In this document: positions 17,484-27,115 of the stretch, one piece after another
Numbering within the stretch: position 1 is the stretch's first letter
How the letters are laid out: each line of letters begins with the position of its first letter
Source of the DNA: Planctomycetota bacterium
GTDB lineage: Bacteria > Planctomycetota > Phycisphaerae > UBA1845 > UTPLA1
Reading direction: 5' to 3'
Assembly (NCBI GenBank): GCA_003576905.1
Contig: QEVG01000020.1
Coordinates: 1 to 64,000 of the forward strand
Length of the DNA: 64,000 nt
Program-made: the position numbers and the translations under genes
The notes under the pieces: generated by a model
What the model saw: the letters and a program-made list of their open reading frames with translations, nothing else
Told to the model about the DNA's origin: nothing
Databases searched by the model: none

Positions 17484-20429
17484 CTACAGACCCAGCAGTA
17501 CGTCCACCATCGGCTGGATGTCGAGCCCGTTGACCGCCTCGTCGCAGTTCAGGTCGCTCCGCACCAGGTGCGCCGGGCTCATCGGCATTCCCACCAGCGC
17601 CGCGGTAAATGCGCTGACGTCGTCAAGGTCCTCGTCGAAGTCCTGATCGATGTCGACGCCGATGTTGCCGGGCGTGCTGGCGGCGTTGGCCGGGTCGCCG
17701 CACTGATCGAGTTCATCGCGATCGAAGTGGCCGTCGAGGTCGCGGTCGATCCCGATGCGCGTCTCCGAGCCCTTCGGGACGACGGTATAGGTAAGCTCGC
17801 TCCCCGGCGCGGCGCTCGCCTGAAGCGCGGCTGCGCTCATGGTTTCTGCCGCGCGATCGGACTGAAAGATATTTCCGCCGCTGTAGCGCCAGCCCCGCGC
17901 AACGCCCCCCTGCACGCCCTTGACGACGAGTCCGACCTTGTTGGTATTGGCGACCGCGATCATGTTCGAGATCAGCGTAAGCTGGCCCGGCTCCGGATTG
18001 CCCGCGTCGCGGAGCGTCGTCTGCCACCCGACCGCCGCGTGCGTGTCTTTTCCTGCGACGCCGGGCGGCTCCAGGGCCGTGCGCGGCGGAAAGTCGGACC
18101 CGCTGAAGGCCACCATGAGCGCGACGAGGTCCGCGGTCATCTGGTCCGACGTGACGTTGAACACCGGCTCGTTCAGGAACCGGGCGATCGAGTCCACGCT
18201 GCCGTCGTGCAGGTAGCCGAACCCCGCCGTGTTCATCAGCTGGGTCGTTTCGAAGCCGACCTTGTCATACTGGTTGCGAAGCTGGGGGACCTTCATGCTG
18301 ATGTTGGTCGAGCCGTCGACCGAAACCAGCGCCAGGTGCAGTTCGCCATTGGGTCCCGCAGGGATGTTCTGAAACGTAATGCCAACCAGGGCGGTGTTGG
18401 TGCCCGCGCCGGTCGGGAGGGTATGGCATGTCACGCAGTTGACACCATCCAGGCCGCCCGTGCGATACGCCGTCAGGCCGTTGACCGCGTTGCCGTTCGG
18501 GAGCGGCTGGCCGGCCGGCCCAAACCGCCCGGTCGTGTAGTGGCCCGGCAGCGCGAGACTGGTCGGAAGGGTGTTGTCGAAGTTCCGGTAGGGGTTGGGC
18601 GGGAAGTGAATCGTGGATAGAAAGCTCTCGAATTGCTGCATGTCGGCGGGCGGCAGCGGGCCGTCGGCGCCCTGAAGCACAAGGAACGCCTCGGCGAATT
18701 CCTCCAGGCCGTCGCGGTCGCCGCGCCAGTGATGCGGCTCTTTGCCGATGATGTCCTGAAGCGTTTGCGTGGTCATCGGCCCCTTCATGGGGTGCCAGTC
18801 CTGGCAGCCGCCGTCCGGGCAGTTCTGACAATCCGCGGAAGGGCAGCTTGTGCCCGAGTAATTGGTGAATTCCTTCATCTCGCCCGCCGGGTCGCCAAGG
18901 TCCCACGCCAGCCGGTCCATTCGCGCGTCAACGTGGCAGGATGCGCAGGCGATATGCCCCAGCCCGCTGTTGCGATGGGTGTCGTAGAGGTGCTTTCGGC
19001 CGCTCTTGACGGGAAGCGTCGTCGGATCGTGCAGCGGCACGCGCGGCAGAATCTCTGTTTCTGCTGTTGTGTCGATCGTCGATACCGTCGCGGCGAACTT
19101 GTTCAGGACATAGAGCCGGTCGCGTGCATCATCGAAGACAACCCCCGTCGGGCCCTCGCCGACCTCGATCGAATATGACAGGCCGGCGCGTCCGCCGGTC
19201 GAGTCGATCACGATGACGTTGTTTGACCCCATGCCGGTGACGTAGCCGCGCGAACCGTCGGCGTTCCAGGCGATGCCGCGCGGGTCGCCGATCGACAGGT
19301 CGCGGTCTTCCTGTGGGATCGGCACGAACGGAATGTCCGTGCCGTAGGTCAGGTGCGGATTCAGATCGGCGATATCGACGAGGGACGGCCCCGCGGGATC
19401 GACGCGAGCGAAGTTCACGCGGAGAAAGCGGCCGCGCAGGACCGGTTCGTAGCGGATCTCGTTGGTCGCGTCCGTCCCTACCATGGTCACTTCGCCGCTG
19501 GGATGAACGGCAAGCGCCATGCAGATGTTCATCGCGCCGGTGGCGTAGGATACGTCCAGCGTGGCCGCGTCAATGATCGCCACATCGTGATCGTAGAGGT
19601 CCCAGCCGACCGGTCTTCCCGAAAGCGCCGCCTGCGGGCCGCTGACCAGGTCGGTCCAGTCGCCGTTGTTGTCGTCGCGCCATTCGCCAAGGGCGTTTTT
19701 TCGGACGATCAACCCGACGGGCGGGGGCGGGGGATTCAGCAGATTTTGAGGCGGTTTGAAGTTCGCACCGTCGTTGGGCGGCGGGTTGACGCCGCCGTAC
19801 GGACCGGCCGGATCGCTGACCACGTTCGGCGGAAAACCGCCGCCGATGGTGCTGCCGCCACCGAGGATCGTTGAGCGATTGCCAGACTCAAAAACGGCTA
19901 CGTACACCTCGTTCCGCGCCGCGCTGTATGCCATCGCCCGCGGGTCTTCGCCGAGGATCGCGAGCCGGGTCGGTGCGGCGTCGAGATTCGCCGGATCGAA
20001 GACAAGCACGCTGTTTGCCGCGGAGCAGGAGACGAATGCCCGGACCGGCGCACCGCCGAAGACCACGTCGCACGGCTCGTCCTCGGTGCGCAGTGTTCGA
20101 ACAACGTTCATGGTGGAAAGACTGACGATGCTGACGTCGTCGGAGATATGGTTGATGACCCACGCTTCGTCGCTGGTTCGGGCGCGGACCGAAACGGGGT
20201 CCAGACCGACGGGTACGGCCCCCAGCTTGGCCGGGGCGCCGCCGGTAATGTCAAAGATTTCAAGCCGGTTGTCCGCCGTGTTCACCGCGAGCAGTTTCGT
20301 GCCGTCCGGCGTCATGTCCATCGGTCGGACGTGCGGCGTCTCCCAGTTCACGAAGGAAGACTGGGCGAACGCAGGAGCCCAGAGGGCAAGAATGGCCGCG
20401 GAAACGGGTCCGAGAAAATGTCGGGGCAT
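17484..20429 (-). CDS. Secreted beta-propeller di-haem cytochrome with dockerin-like C-terminus
   Basis: A 981-residue exported protein. After the signal peptide (MPRHFLGPVSAAILALWAPAFAQ) there is a YVTN/Lvp-type beta-propeller (about 30-470, motifs such as GLDPVSVRARTSDEAWV and VGEGPTGVVFDDARDRLYV). A cytochrome-c-peroxidase/MauG-like part follows with two CxxCH haem sites: CASCH at about 495 and CVTCH at about 664. The last 75 residues have an acidic dockerin-like repeat (DIDQDFDEDLDD, DLNCDEAVNGLDIQ). A Cys-rich stretch (CPSADCQNCPDGGC) lies between the haem sites. GGAGAGGA sets the start at 20429. It should act outside the cytoplasmic membrane in redox chemistry or peroxide handling. It stands alone between rnfD and a LOG-like gene. 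Confidence 0.88.
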   Translation of the reverse strand: MPRHFLGPVSAAILALWAPAFAQSSFVNWETPHVRPMDMTPDGTKLLAVNTADNRLEIFDITGGAPAKLGAVPVGLDPVSVRARTSDEAWVINHISDDVSIVSLSTMNVVRTLRTEDEPCDVVFGGAPVRAFVSCSAANSVLVFDPANLDAAPTRLAILGEDPRAMAYSAARNEVYVAVFESGNRSTILGGGSTIGGGFPPNVVSDPAGPYGGVNPPPNDGANFKPPQNLLNPPPPPVGLIVRKNALGEWRDDNNGDWTDLVSGPQAALSGRPVGWDLYDHDVAIIDAATLDVSYATGAMNICMALAVHPSGEVTMVGTDATNEIRYEPVLRGRFLRVNFARVDPAGPSLVDIADLNPHLTYGTDIPFVPIPQEDRDLSIGDPRGIAWNADGSRGYVTGMGSNNVIVIDSTGGRAGLSYSIEVGEGPTGVVFDDARDRLYVLNKFAATVSTIDTTAETEILPRVPLHDPTTLPVKSGRKHLYDTHRNSGLGHIACASCHVDARMDRLAWDLGDPAGEMKEFTNYSGTSCPSADCQNCPDGGCQDWHPMKGPMTTQTLQDIIGKEPHHWRGDRDGLEEFAEAFLVLQGADGPLPPADMQQFESFLSTIHFPPNPYRNFDNTLPTSLALPGHYTTGRFGPAGQPLPNGNAVNGLTAYRTGGLDGVNCVTCHTLPTGAGTNTALVGITFQNIPAGPNGELHLALVSVDGSTNISMKVPQLRNQYDKVGFETTQLMNTAGFGYLHDGSVDSIARFLNEPVFNVTSDQMTADLVALMVAFSGSDFPPRTALEPPGVAGKDTHAAVGWQTTLRDAGNPEPGQLTLISNMIAVANTNKVGLVVKGVQGGVARGWRYSGGNIFQSDRAAETMSAAALQASAAPGSELTYTVVPKGSETRIGIDRDLDGHFDRDELDQCGDPANAASTPGNIGVDIDQDFDEDLDDVSAFTAALVGMPMSPAHLVRSDLNCDEAVNGLDIQPMVDVLLGL

Positions 20430-20757
20430 GGCAGAGTCCTCTCCAGGCGTCCATCCTACCACACGCGGGGCGCCGACTGCCACGCGGAAGTAGAGCATTC
20501 AGTGCGTTTATTTTTTTGAGGGCGGAATCGACCGGAATTGCCCGGAACCTCCCGGAACCATTGGTTCTCCTGTGCACCACGGGAGTACAGATCGGCGAGT
20601 CCGCCGGTCAATCGCGCGGCTCGATAAGAGGAGCTTGCTCGGCGTTCGCGATGGGGCACCGCAATCCGTGGAGGGAGACATCAAACGTTTCTGGGCGGGC
20701 GGAGTCGGCCAGGGAGCGGAGGATCACAACACCAACTTCAAGGGGGTTTCATCTGAT

Positions 20758-21324
20758 TCAATGTCGTGCGTGGTCATGGAGAAGCCGCCGGAGCGCTGCT
20801 TCAAGCTCCTCGATCGTCCGGCAGTCGACGATCGTGTCCTTCCGTCGGTGGTCGATGCTGTGGCCCGCAAGTCGTTCTGCCCAGCCGCCGCTCTCCGACA
20901 GGGCGATGATCGGCCGGTCGTACATCCACGCATACGCGATTTCACTGAGCGTGCCCGCCGCGCCGCCGATGACGATGATCACGTCGCCGGCGATGGCGGT
21001 GATGACGTTTCGCGCCCAGCCGAGCCCGGTGGGGATGACGTAATGGCAGTGGCTGTTGGCTTCGTCCATGCCCGTGCCCGGCAGGACGCCGATGACGATG
21101 CCGCCCGCCTCGGCGCAGGCCCGGGAGGCTGCAGCCATAATGCCGTCGCGCCCGCCCGTGACGAGGGCCGCGCCGAGCTTCGCGACAACCGCGCCGGCCC
21201 CAAAGGCCAGGCGCATCATGGCGTCGTCGGCCTCGCTGGAGCCGATGATGCCGACCTGCGGCCGGCGGATGGAGGGGCCGGTCTTTGTGGCCGGGAATTT
21301 CATGTCAGACGGACGATCGGGCAT
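20758..21324 (-). CDS. LOG-like Rossmann protein (TIGR00725 type)
   Basis: A 188-residue protein of the lysine-decarboxylase-like/LOG superfamily. The signature GGAAGTLSEIAYAWMYDRPIIAL matches the family PGGxGTxxE nucleotide-binding motif, preceded by VGIIGSSEADD and ALVTGGRDGIMAAASRACAEAGG. Classical LOG enzymes are cytokinin riboside phosphoribohydrolases. The TIGR00725 branch has no firmly known substrate. GGAGG 5 nt before the ATG supports the start at 21324. It lies 86 bp downstream of gatB on the same strand. Confidence 0.88.
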   Translation of the reverse strand: MPDRPSDMKFPATKTGPSIRRPQVGIIGSSEADDAMMRLAFGAGAVVAKLGAALVTGGRDGIMAAASRACAEAGGIVIGVLPGTGMDEANSHCHYVIPTGLGWARNVITAIAGDVIIVIGGAAGTLSEIAYAWMYDRPIIALSESGGWAERLAGHSIDHRRKDTIVDCRTIEELEAALRRLLHDHARH

Positions 21325-21410
21325 TAGGGCCTCCGGCGAGTGAATATTGGCGGATTGCGAATGGCGAAGCAGGAAAACAAGACTTCGCCGTCGCTTCCTG
21401 ATTTTTTCTG

Positions 21411-22916
21411 TTATTCGCTGTTCGCTGCCCGCAGTTCTCCCAGCTTTCTCTCAATCAAATCTCCCACCAGCTTCGCATCCGCCTTGCCCTGCGAAATCTT
21501 CATCACCTGCCCGCGAAGGAAGCCGGGAGCGGCCTTGGCCTTTCGTTCGTTCGTGCCCAGCGCATCGGCCACGGCCTGCGGGTTCGCAGCGAAGGCCTCA
21601 TCCACCCACTTCTGCGTGGCGCCCTCGTCGCGTTCCTGGAGAACGCCAAGGCGCCGGGCGATGTCCATGACGTTCTCGGATGCCGAAGGAGCGCCGGTGC
21701 CGTTTCTCACGACCTCCTCCGCGATCTGCGTCGCCGCCGTGGCACTCACCGCGCCGCCGGAAACGGCCATTGCCAGTTCGGCTGCCCGCGCTGCCGTAAC
21801 GCCCAGACGCCCGATCGAGACGCCTTTTGCCGAGGCCAGGTGGTTCCACACGCCGACAAACTGCTTGGTGAGCATCTTCGCTTCGGCCCCGGCAGCGACG
21901 GCCGCGTCGTACAGGTCGCCGGTCGCCCGGTCGGCAAGGATGACTTCGCAGTCTTTCGCGCTCATGCCGAAGTCCCGCATGAACCGTTGTTGCCGTGCCA
22001 ACGGAAGCTCGCCGAGTTCGGTGCGGACCTGCTCGATCCACGAATCCTTCACGGTCACCGGCACGAGGTCCGGATCAGGGAAGTAGCGGTAGTCGTGGCT
22101 TTCCTCCTTGCCGCGCTGGAACTCGGTCACGCCGCGATCCATGTCCCAGCCGAAGTTCAGCTTGCCGACCTTCTCAAGTGTGTAGTCGTGGTTGGTCCGC
22201 CACTCGCGGACCTGCCGGTCGATCTCGTACTTGATCGCGTCGCGGACGCTGCGGAAGCTGTTGAGGTTCTTGATCTCGCTGATCGGCGTGCGGTACTCGA
22301 TGCCGCCCTCGGTGATGGCCACGTTGACGTTCGGCTCGAAACGCATCTGCCCCTTCTGCATGTTCGCCTCGCTGATGCCGAGGTACTGCACCAGGCGCTG
22401 AAGCTCAACGCAGAACGCGTACGCCTCTTCGGCGTCGGCAAGGTCCGGCTCGGTGACGATTTCCAGGAGCGGCGTGCCAGCCCGGTTGAGGTCGACACGG
22501 GTGTAGGGCAGCCCCTCGTGAATGTTCTTGCCGGCATCCTCTTCGAGGTGTGCCCGGCGGATGCGCACGCGCCGCGTAGCGCCGTCTTCTTTCGGTACGT
22601 CGAAATGCCCCTCCGACGAAAGCGGAAGATCGTACTGGCTGATCTGGTAGTTCTTGGGCATGTCGGGGTAGTAATAGCTCTTGCGATCCCACTTGGTGAA
22701 GCGCGCGATCGTGCAGTTGAGCGCCAATGCCGCGCGGACGGAAAGCTCGAAGGCCGCGCGGTTCATCACCGGAAGCGTCCCCGGCATTCCCAGACAAACC
22801 GGGCAGACGCGGCTGTTCGGCTCGGCGGCGAACTCCACTGCGCAGGGGCAGAACATTTTCGTCCGCGTGGCGAGCTGGACGTGAATCTCAAGGCCAATGA
22901 TGGGGCGGATGTTCAC
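21411..22916 (-). CDS. gatB: Asp-tRNA(Asn)/Glu-tRNA(Gln) amidotransferase subunit B
   Basis: GatB, 501 residues, the kinase and tRNA-binding subunit of GatCAB, which amidates mischarged Glu-tRNA(Gln) or Asp-tRNA(Asn). Start at GTG 22916 gives the family N-terminus NIRPIIGLEIHVQL. An upstream in-frame start would overlap cinA. Zinc ligands are MFCPC and VCPVCLG. KSYYYPDMPKNYQISQYD, RVDLNRAGTPLLEIV and DYRYFPDPDLVP are classical GatB blocks. The YqeY-type helical tail (residues about 350-500) is complete. gatA and gatC are not in the window. Gene order on this strand is lipoprotein, membrane protein, cinA, gatB, probably one transcript. Confidence 0.96.
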   Translation of the reverse strand: MNIRPIIGLEIHVQLATRTKMFCPCAVEFAAEPNSRVCPVCLGMPGTLPVMNRAAFELSVRAALALNCTIARFTKWDRKSYYYPDMPKNYQISQYDLPLSSEGHFDVPKEDGATRRVRIRRAHLEEDAGKNIHEGLPYTRVDLNRAGTPLLEIVTEPDLADAEEAYAFCVELQRLVQYLGISEANMQKGQMRFEPNVNVAITEGGIEYRTPISEIKNLNSFRSVRDAIKYEIDRQVREWRTNHDYTLEKVGKLNFGWDMDRGVTEFQRGKEESHDYRYFPDPDLVPVTVKDSWIEQVRTELGELPLARQQRFMRDFGMSAKDCEVILADRATGDLYDAAVAAGAEAKMLTKQFVGVWNHLASAKGVSIGRLGVTAARAAELAMAVSGGAVSATAATQIAEEVVRNGTGAPSASENVMDIARRLGVLQERDEGATQKWVDEAFAANPQAVADALGTNERKAKAAPGFLRGQVMKISQGKADAKLVGDLIERKLGELRAANSE

Positions 22917-22957
22917 GATTTTCGTTCCCGAAGAATGTCCATCGCGGAACGCGCTTT

Positions 22958-24211
22958 TTATCGCGCGGCGCGCAGCAATTCCAGTCTGAGCAAGTTGAGG
23001 AGGCCCTTTGCCGCGCGGTCGCGAATCTCCCAACGCGACAGGTTGTCGCCCATCCGCAACTCGCGAACGATCGTCCGCTCCGATCCGGCGAGGGCCACAA
23101 AGACAAGCCCGACCGGCTTCTCCGGGGTTCCCCCGGTCGGACCGGCGATGCCGGTGACGGCAAGTGCGTAGTCGGACTGGCTGGTGCGTCGGCAGCCCTC
23201 GGCCATGGCCCCGGCCACTTCACGGCTGACGGCACCGTGGGCGGCAATAAGGTTCCCGGGGACGCCGATCAGCCGGATCTTGGCTTCGTTCGCGTAGGTC
23301 ACAAAGCCCTGAATGAAATAGGCGCTGCTGCCGGGAATGTCGGTGAGGCGCTTGGCGATCATCCCGCCGGTACACGATTCGGCGCTGGAGACTGTCTTGC
23401 GCTGCTCGATGAGCAGGCGGGCGACGGCGGTTTCAAGGCGGTCTTCGCCTTCCCCTAAAATGAAGGTTCCAAGCCGTTCTCGGATGACGGCGGCGTCGCG
23501 CTCGGCCAAGGCGTTCGCCGCTTCGGCTGCGGGGCCGTGGGCGTTGATGCGAATCGTAATCACCAGATCGGCGGCGCTGGTACCGACGGCGGGGTTGCGC
23601 CCGCGCTGCATCAGGTCGGCGATCTTCTCGCCGATCTCCGATTCGGCCATCCCGAAAGTGCGCAGCGTCCGCTGGGCGATGACTTCCGCCGAACCCCCCC
23701 GCGCGCGGAGATGCGGCAGGACGTCGCGCTCGAACATCACCTTCATCTCCGCCGGCACGCCGGGCATAACGAATATGTCCGCTCGTTCGAGCCGCGCCCG
23801 CAAACCGGGAGCGGTGCCGCGCGTGTTTTCGATCGGCGTCGCGCCATGGGGGATCATGGCCTGCACGCGGTTGCGCTCGTGCATCTGGCGATTGCGGCTG
23901 CGGAAGTAGGCGGCAATCTGCTCGAACGAGTCGGCATGGAAGGCGAGTTCGACGCCCATGGCCGCGGCGAGGGCGTCGCGTGTCAGGTCGTCCGGCGTCG
24001 GCCCCAGGCCGCCGGAGATGAGCACGAGCTCGGTTGCCTGCGCGCTTCCCCGAATAGCTGCCGTGATGTCAGCAAGGTCGTCACTGACGGTGACGTGCCG
24101 CGTTACATGGATGCCGACGCCGGCAAGCTGCTGCGCCAGCCAGGCTGAATTCGTGTCGACCGCCTGGCCGATCGTGAGTTCTGTTCCGATAGCAAGGATG
24201 TGGGCGTTCAT
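22958..24211 (-). CDS. cinA: CinA: nicotinamide-nucleotide amidohydrolase / competence-damage protein
   Basis: A 417-residue two-domain protein. The N-terminal MoCF-like (COG1058) domain has AIGTELTIGQ, ISGGLGPTPDDLTRDA and MPGVPAEMKVM. The C-terminal PncC domain (about 255-417) has ESCTGGMIAKRLTDIPGSS, the Ser-Lys dyad region and GIAGPTGGTPEKPVGLV, so it should deamidate NMN in pyridine nucleotide salvage. It starts 4 nt inside the preceding gene (ATGA overlap). Link to the window: the kynurenine cluster at 34-39 kb also feeds NAD metabolism, although the two loci are not adjacent. Confidence 0.94.
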   Translation of the reverse strand: MNAHILAIGTELTIGQAVDTNSAWLAQQLAGVGIHVTRHVTVSDDLADITAAIRGSAQATELVLISGGLGPTPDDLTRDALAAAMGVELAFHADSFEQIAAYFRSRNRQMHERNRVQAMIPHGATPIENTRGTAPGLRARLERADIFVMPGVPAEMKVMFERDVLPHLRARGGSAEVIAQRTLRTFGMAESEIGEKIADLMQRGRNPAVGTSAADLVITIRINAHGPAAEAANALAERDAAVIRERLGTFILGEGEDRLETAVARLLIEQRKTVSSAESCTGGMIAKRLTDIPGSSAYFIQGFVTYANEAKIRLIGVPGNLIAAHGAVSREVAGAMAEGCRRTSQSDYALAVTGIAGPTGGTPEKPVGLVFVALAGSERTIVRELRMGDNLSRWEIRDRAAKGLLNLLRLELLRAAR

Positions 24212-25983
24212 TGGGCGCCCCTATCATAGGCGAAACGGATGGGGGCGAGATACGTATCCTGCCAGTCGGCTCCGAGGCGCGTATCGAGTTCCTTGGTTGG
24301 ATCGTCGATCCGCGCGGGTCGGCGGTCCGCATCGCGGGACATCATCCAGCCCAGCGCACCCAAGGCGAGGAAGATGTTGAGCGCCCACGTGACGGAGGCC
24401 AGCAGCGCGAGCATTCGCAGCCGGGTTCGCAATCGCCATACGCAGTAGATCGCCCACGTGATAAAAACGATGGGCAGAACGATCAGCAGCGGGGCGACGA
24501 GGTCCAACTGTCGGGCGGTCCGTGCGACGATCGCGGGCGGCGCAAGGATGGCGATAAGCGAAACGGCGAGGGCGAGAATGACCGCGGCCCGATCGCCTTT
24601 CGCGGCTTGGCGCGCTGCGCCTGCGGCATCGGGCGATAGCGCCACGCGCGCGGCGTCGAGGCAGTTCAGCGCCGTGAACATGGCACCGGAAAAGCACGTG
24701 CATAGAAAGGCGACGTAGAGCCAGTATTCCGAAAAGACGCCCTCCGCGGAGATACGCGCGGAAAGCACGACGGCGAGGATCACCGGCCCGGTGATGCACA
24801 TCAGCAGGCGTGCTACGGCCCCGCGCCGATGGGGCAGGGCGAACGCCGCCGTCAAATCGCGGGTTCCTGACCGGGCCGCCCGCCACGCCGCTTGAACCGG
24901 CAGCATGAGAATCGCGGCCACGAACAGAAGGCCGGCGCCGATCGCGCATGCCGCAAAGACTGCGCTCGCCGAAAGCGCGCTCGTCCTTGCGCGATACGAA
25001 TCGGGTTCGATTGCCGGCGCGCGGGAGGGGTCAATCATGTTACTGGGTGCTTCGGAGGTGTTCGCGTGGTATTCGTCACGCAGAGCACGCATCGACCGGG
25101 CCAGGTCCGGCCGACTGGTATCGAGCGTTTGTGCCAGAAGGTCGGCACACAGGAGCAAGGTCCCGGCGTCCCTTTCGGTGTCCATGATCCCGACAAGCAT
25201 CCGCACCAGCCATGCGCGGCACTGTGCCGCCTCCTCGCCGCGGCCGCTTTCAGCCAGCTCGTCGGCCAGCGCACTCATGCGCCGTGTGACGATCGGCAGC
25301 CCGGCGTAATGCTGCGTGGTCTCGTAGTGCTCGGCGAACTTCGCCAGGGCAAGGGCCGTGTCGCTCCGACGCAGGTTCGACGAGACGATTGCAAACCACG
25401 CCCGGTCAATCGGAACGTTGTATAGCGTGGATGTGACCGCGGGAGCCGAACCCTCGACGATGCCGCGAATCGCCTCAAAGCGCGTTTCGGGCGACGGGGC
25501 CGGCTGTGTGGTTGTACCCGGCCGGTCCAGCACGACCGCATAGGCCAGGCGCGTGGCGAGATTGGCGGGATCGGTGTTAAGGGCTTCCCTGGCGATTTCG
25601 GCGGCGTAGGCGGGATCGCGGCGACCCTGCTCGACGGCCTCGAGGACGATGAACATCTCGCGCAGCGCCAGGTGCGGCTTCCAGGTCGGCAGCCCGGAGG
25701 TCTCGGCCCGCAACTGGGCGTAAAGGGTGTTCCACCCCGGCCCGCGCGCCGCCGGCCCGAGCTTGTCGTTTGCGTTGAGCCGGCTTGCTTCAAGGCCGGC
25801 GAGGGCCATTGGGAAACCGCCGGGCGCGGCGAGGGCCGCAAAATAAACGGCACTGGCGAAGAGCGCCAGTGCCGCTGGAATGACAATCGCTATAAGGGAA
25901 GGCCCGCTCGCCTTCGCGTCTTTATCGCGCCGGGACCATTCGGTTCGTCTGGTATCCGCTGCTGGCCGGTCTCTTCGCGACAT
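24208..25983 (-). CDS. Multi-helix membrane protein with large soluble domain, coupled to cinA
   Basis: A 591-residue protein of unknown function. One membrane helix near residues 30-55 (IAIVIPAALALFASAVYFA) is followed by an alpha-helical, probably extracytoplasmic domain to about residue 325 (repeat-like helices such as AALADELAESGRGEEAAQ), and then about six helices to residue 560. Start choice is uncertain: ATG at 25983 overlaps the upstream gene by 62 nt, and no ATG, GTG or TTG exists between that gene's stop and the first helix. Its stop overlaps the cinA start by 4 nt, so translation is coupled. No catalytic motif is visible. Confidence 0.75.
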   Translation of the reverse strand: MSRRDRPAADTRRTEWSRRDKDAKASGPSLIAIVIPAALALFASAVYFAALAAPGGFPMALAGLEASRLNANDKLGPAARGPGWNTLYAQLRAETSGLPTWKPHLALREMFIVLEAVEQGRRDPAYAAEIAREALNTDPANLATRLAYAVVLDRPGTTTQPAPSPETRFEAIRGIVEGSAPAVTSTLYNVPIDRAWFAIVSSNLRRSDTALALAKFAEHYETTQHYAGLPIVTRRMSALADELAESGRGEEAAQCRAWLVRMLVGIMDTERDAGTLLLCADLLAQTLDTSRPDLARSMRALRDEYHANTSEAPSNMIDPSRAPAIEPDSYRARTSALSASAVFAACAIGAGLLFVAAILMLPVQAAWRAARSGTRDLTAAFALPHRRGAVARLLMCITGPVILAVVLSARISAEGVFSEYWLYVAFLCTCFSGAMFTALNCLDAARVALSPDAAGAARQAAKGDRAAVILALAVSLIAILAPPAIVARTARQLDLVAPLLIVLPIVFITWAIYCVWRLRTRLRMLALLASVTWALNIFLALGALGWMMSRDADRRPARIDDPTKELDTRLGADWQDTYLAPIRFAYDRGAQ

Positions 25984-26740
25984 CCACGTGGTGCTCGGGC
26001 GGCGTGTAATGATACGGCGACAGTGCCGCCTTTCGGCACAGATGAGTGATACGCTGCACCATTCGATCCGGGTTGTCAATCGTCTCGTGCCGAACGCCCA
26101 TCGGTGTCACGTCCGTCTTGAGTTTCTGGCCCATGACCGGACGCCGATCCCAGTAATCGTCGTACCAGTAGTACGGGTGTTCTTCCCTGATGTTGGACGC
26201 CCGCGTGCTGGCCATCTCGCTGCCCCATTTGGCGCTGTCCGGGTTTCGCTGGACGTAATTGCGAACCTTCAGGGCGTTGTGCCCGACCGGCGTGTCCATC
26301 GGCGGCTCGTGGGGGTCTTCTTCGCCGCGCTCTCTGGCGTTGTGCGGCCAGTCCTTGTTGTACGCGTCGAGCGTGAAAACCGCGTCGATATGCTTCATCT
26401 TGTGCTGCTGCGCGTAATGGCGGACGACCTGCGTGGCCAGAAACGCGCCGTGGCCGTGTCCGACGAGGATCACTTCCTCATCCGGCTTCGAGTCGATGTC
26501 GACGACGATTTTCAGCCAGTTGTCGGGGCTGTAAATCTCGGCGTTGATCTCCTGGGCCCGCAGCCGGTCGCGGACCTCGAAGAGTCCCGTCGAAGGCTCG
26601 CCGTCGGCGCCGCGAATGAGATAAACGCGCGGTCCGGTGTAGCTCCACTTTTCCGGCTCGTGGCAGCCGGCCGCGCCGCAGAGACCCGTCGCGCCGACAA
26701 GCCCGGCGAGCGCAAGAAGGTGAATGGATCGTCGTGCCAT
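25922..26740 (-). CDS. Lipoprotein with degenerate alpha/beta-hydrolase fold
   Basis: A 272-residue putative lipoprotein. The signal MARRSIHLLALAGLVGATG precedes a lipobox-like AAGC. The core looks like an alpha/beta hydrolase (strand VYLIRGADGE, nucleophile elbow ILVGHGHGAFLATQVV, then FTLDAYNKDW), but the elbow GxSxG is GHGHG, so the catalytic serine is replaced by Gly. The C-terminal part is rich in His, Tyr and Trp (EEHPYYWYDDYWDRRP). It may be a non-hydrolytic binding protein or use another residue. GGGGGAA upstream of the ATG at 26740 supports the start. It is probably the first gene of the minus-strand unit ending with gatB. Confidence 0.75.
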   Translation of the reverse strand: MARRSIHLLALAGLVGATGLCGAAGCHEPEKWSYTGPRVYLIRGADGEPSTGLFEVRDRLRAQEINAEIYSPDNWLKIVVDIDSKPDEEVILVGHGHGAFLATQVVRHYAQQHKMKHIDAVFTLDAYNKDWPHNARERGEEDPHEPPMDTPVGHNALKVRNYVQRNPDSAKWGSEMASTRASNIREEHPYYWYDDYWDRRPVMGQKLKTDVTPMGVRHETIDNPDRMVQRITHLCRKAALSPYHYTPPEHHVDVAKRPASSGYQTNRMVPAR

Positions 26741-27115
26741 GTGATTTCCCCCGAAAGCCCCCGCGCCGGCGCTGGCCTCCCCTGGCCGGCGCAGGTCCGC
26801 GATTCGCACGCCGCGGCGCAGACGCCGCCGCGACAGCAATTGTATGTTGCGGCGCTGACTTGATTCAAATCCTGGCGGGATTTCCGGCGATACTCGGACG
26901 CGGTCGCAGGCGCCGCGCGGCGGCGCCGGACATTAGCGGATCGCATATCCGGTCTTCGACGCGGCCGGGATTATCAGTCCAAGTCGGATTGCGCGGCACG
27001 CGTCCGCGGCGGTTGCGTCCGCGCGCCGGTTCCTTCCGGCTTTCGATCCACGCGGCTCAATGTGGACTGTCTCGAAGTGTCTATCTGGCGGCACCCTTCT
27101 GGAGGGCGGCGCGGC

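Noticed and set aside
21363-21389. A 7-bp hairpin after gatB as terminator
   Set aside because: No U-run follows on the minus strand, and the A-rich stretch lies before the stem.
26860-26880. A tRNA T-loop-like TTCAAATCC in the gap before the lipoprotein gene
   Set aside because: No paired T-stem, anticodon arm or acceptor stem surrounds it.
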